Origin: JBMOLK01 sp049325575
Lineage (GTDB): Bacteria > Bacillota > Clostridia > Acetivibrionales > Acetivibrionaceae
NCBI GenBank assembly: GCA_049325575.1
Contig: JBMOLK010000033.1
Location: forward strand, 1-22,112
Length of the DNA stretch: 22,112 nucleotides
Direction of reading: 5' to 3'
In this document: positions 21,980 through 22,112 of the stretch, one piece after another
Layout of the letters: every line of letters starts with the position of its first letter
Position numbering within the stretch: the stretch's first letter is position 1
The notes under the pieces: model-generated
Database searches by the model: none
What the model was told of the DNA's origin: nothing
Seen by the model: the letters and a program-made list of their open reading frames with translations, nothing else
Translations under genes and position numbers: made by a program

Positions 21980-22112
21980 TGCAAACAAATATTGGTAAGA
22001 ATATCGAAAAAATTGCCCAGGAATTAAGTAAAATAAACAAGTTGTCAAAATCAATTATCAAGTACGGAACTCAAGCATCCCTTGCACTACTTTCACTTGG
22101 TACACTCATAAT
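21980..22112 (+). CDS. Start of an unidentified gene, truncated by the window edge
   Basis: 44 codons are visible: MQTNIGKNIEKIAQELSKIN, then KLSKSIIKYGTQASLALLSL and GTLI. The first 28 residues are a polar helix and the rest looks like the start of a membrane segment, so a small membrane protein is likely. AAAGG lies 12 nt and GGAAGG 1 nt before the ATG. An in-frame TTG (21971) is a weaker alternative. I do not recognise the family from this fragment. It is divergent from the HD-GYP gene. Confidence 0.6.

Noticed and set aside
1..22112. CRISPR array, insertion sequence or prophage
   Set aside because: No regularly spaced repeats, transposase, integrase or phage structural genes are visible. 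The gene set is core chromosomal plus the hyd operon.

Overview
The window reads as the chromosome of an anaerobic Firmicute of class Clostridia, most like the Acetivibrio/Ruminiclostridium group. The basis is AT-rich DNA, strong AGGAGG-type ribosome binding sites, a [FeFe]-hydrogenase maturation operon, and the Firmicutes block nif3 - trmK - rpoD - dnaG. The genus is an inference. Almost every gene is on the minus strand. The clear plus-strand genes are the Crp/Fnr regulator and a partial gene at the right edge.

Left third (156-8310): a leftward operon hydG - hydE - aspA - hydF - cysteine-desulfurase-like gene. It makes the H-cluster of [FeFe]-hydrogenase: HydG supplies Fe-CO-CN units from tyrosine, HydE processes them, and HydF is the GTPase scaffold. 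The operon starts with its own promoter and a roughly 180-nt structured leader ending in an intrinsic terminator, which suggests attenuation. HydE carries an N-terminal DUF3343-like (putative S/Se carrier) domain, and the operon also holds a class V aminotransferase of the cysteine desulfurase family. Together these suggest a built-in sulfur-handling branch. Upstream lie a TM1266-family putative hydrogenase regulator and a MerR regulator with a classical 19-bp-spacer operator-promoter.

Middle (8422-11585): a group of hemerythrin, formate/nitrite-transporter family channel and NapH-like membrane polyferredoxin (minus strand), divergent from a Crp/Fnr regulator (plus strand). One perfect dyad lies in the divergent region, placed to activate one side and repress the other. 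Then comes rnpB (RNase P RNA) with a consensus promoter and terminator.

Right half (12011-22112): nif3/yqfO-type gene, trmK, two tRNA genes (CAU and Asn-GUU), a small ferritin-like protein, rpoD (sigma A), dnaG (primase), a dGTPase-like HD hydrolase, a DUF6514-like protein, an HD-GYP c-di-GMP phosphodiesterase, and the start of an unidentified plus-strand gene. Two diverged copies of a roughly 100-bp dyad repeat sit at the trmK end and upstream of dnaG. The AT-rich gap between the ferritin-like gene and rpoD holds two near-perfect palindromes and an orphan plus-strand terminator.

Promoters, leaders and repeats were found by eye. Family names come from recognisable motifs, not from searches.
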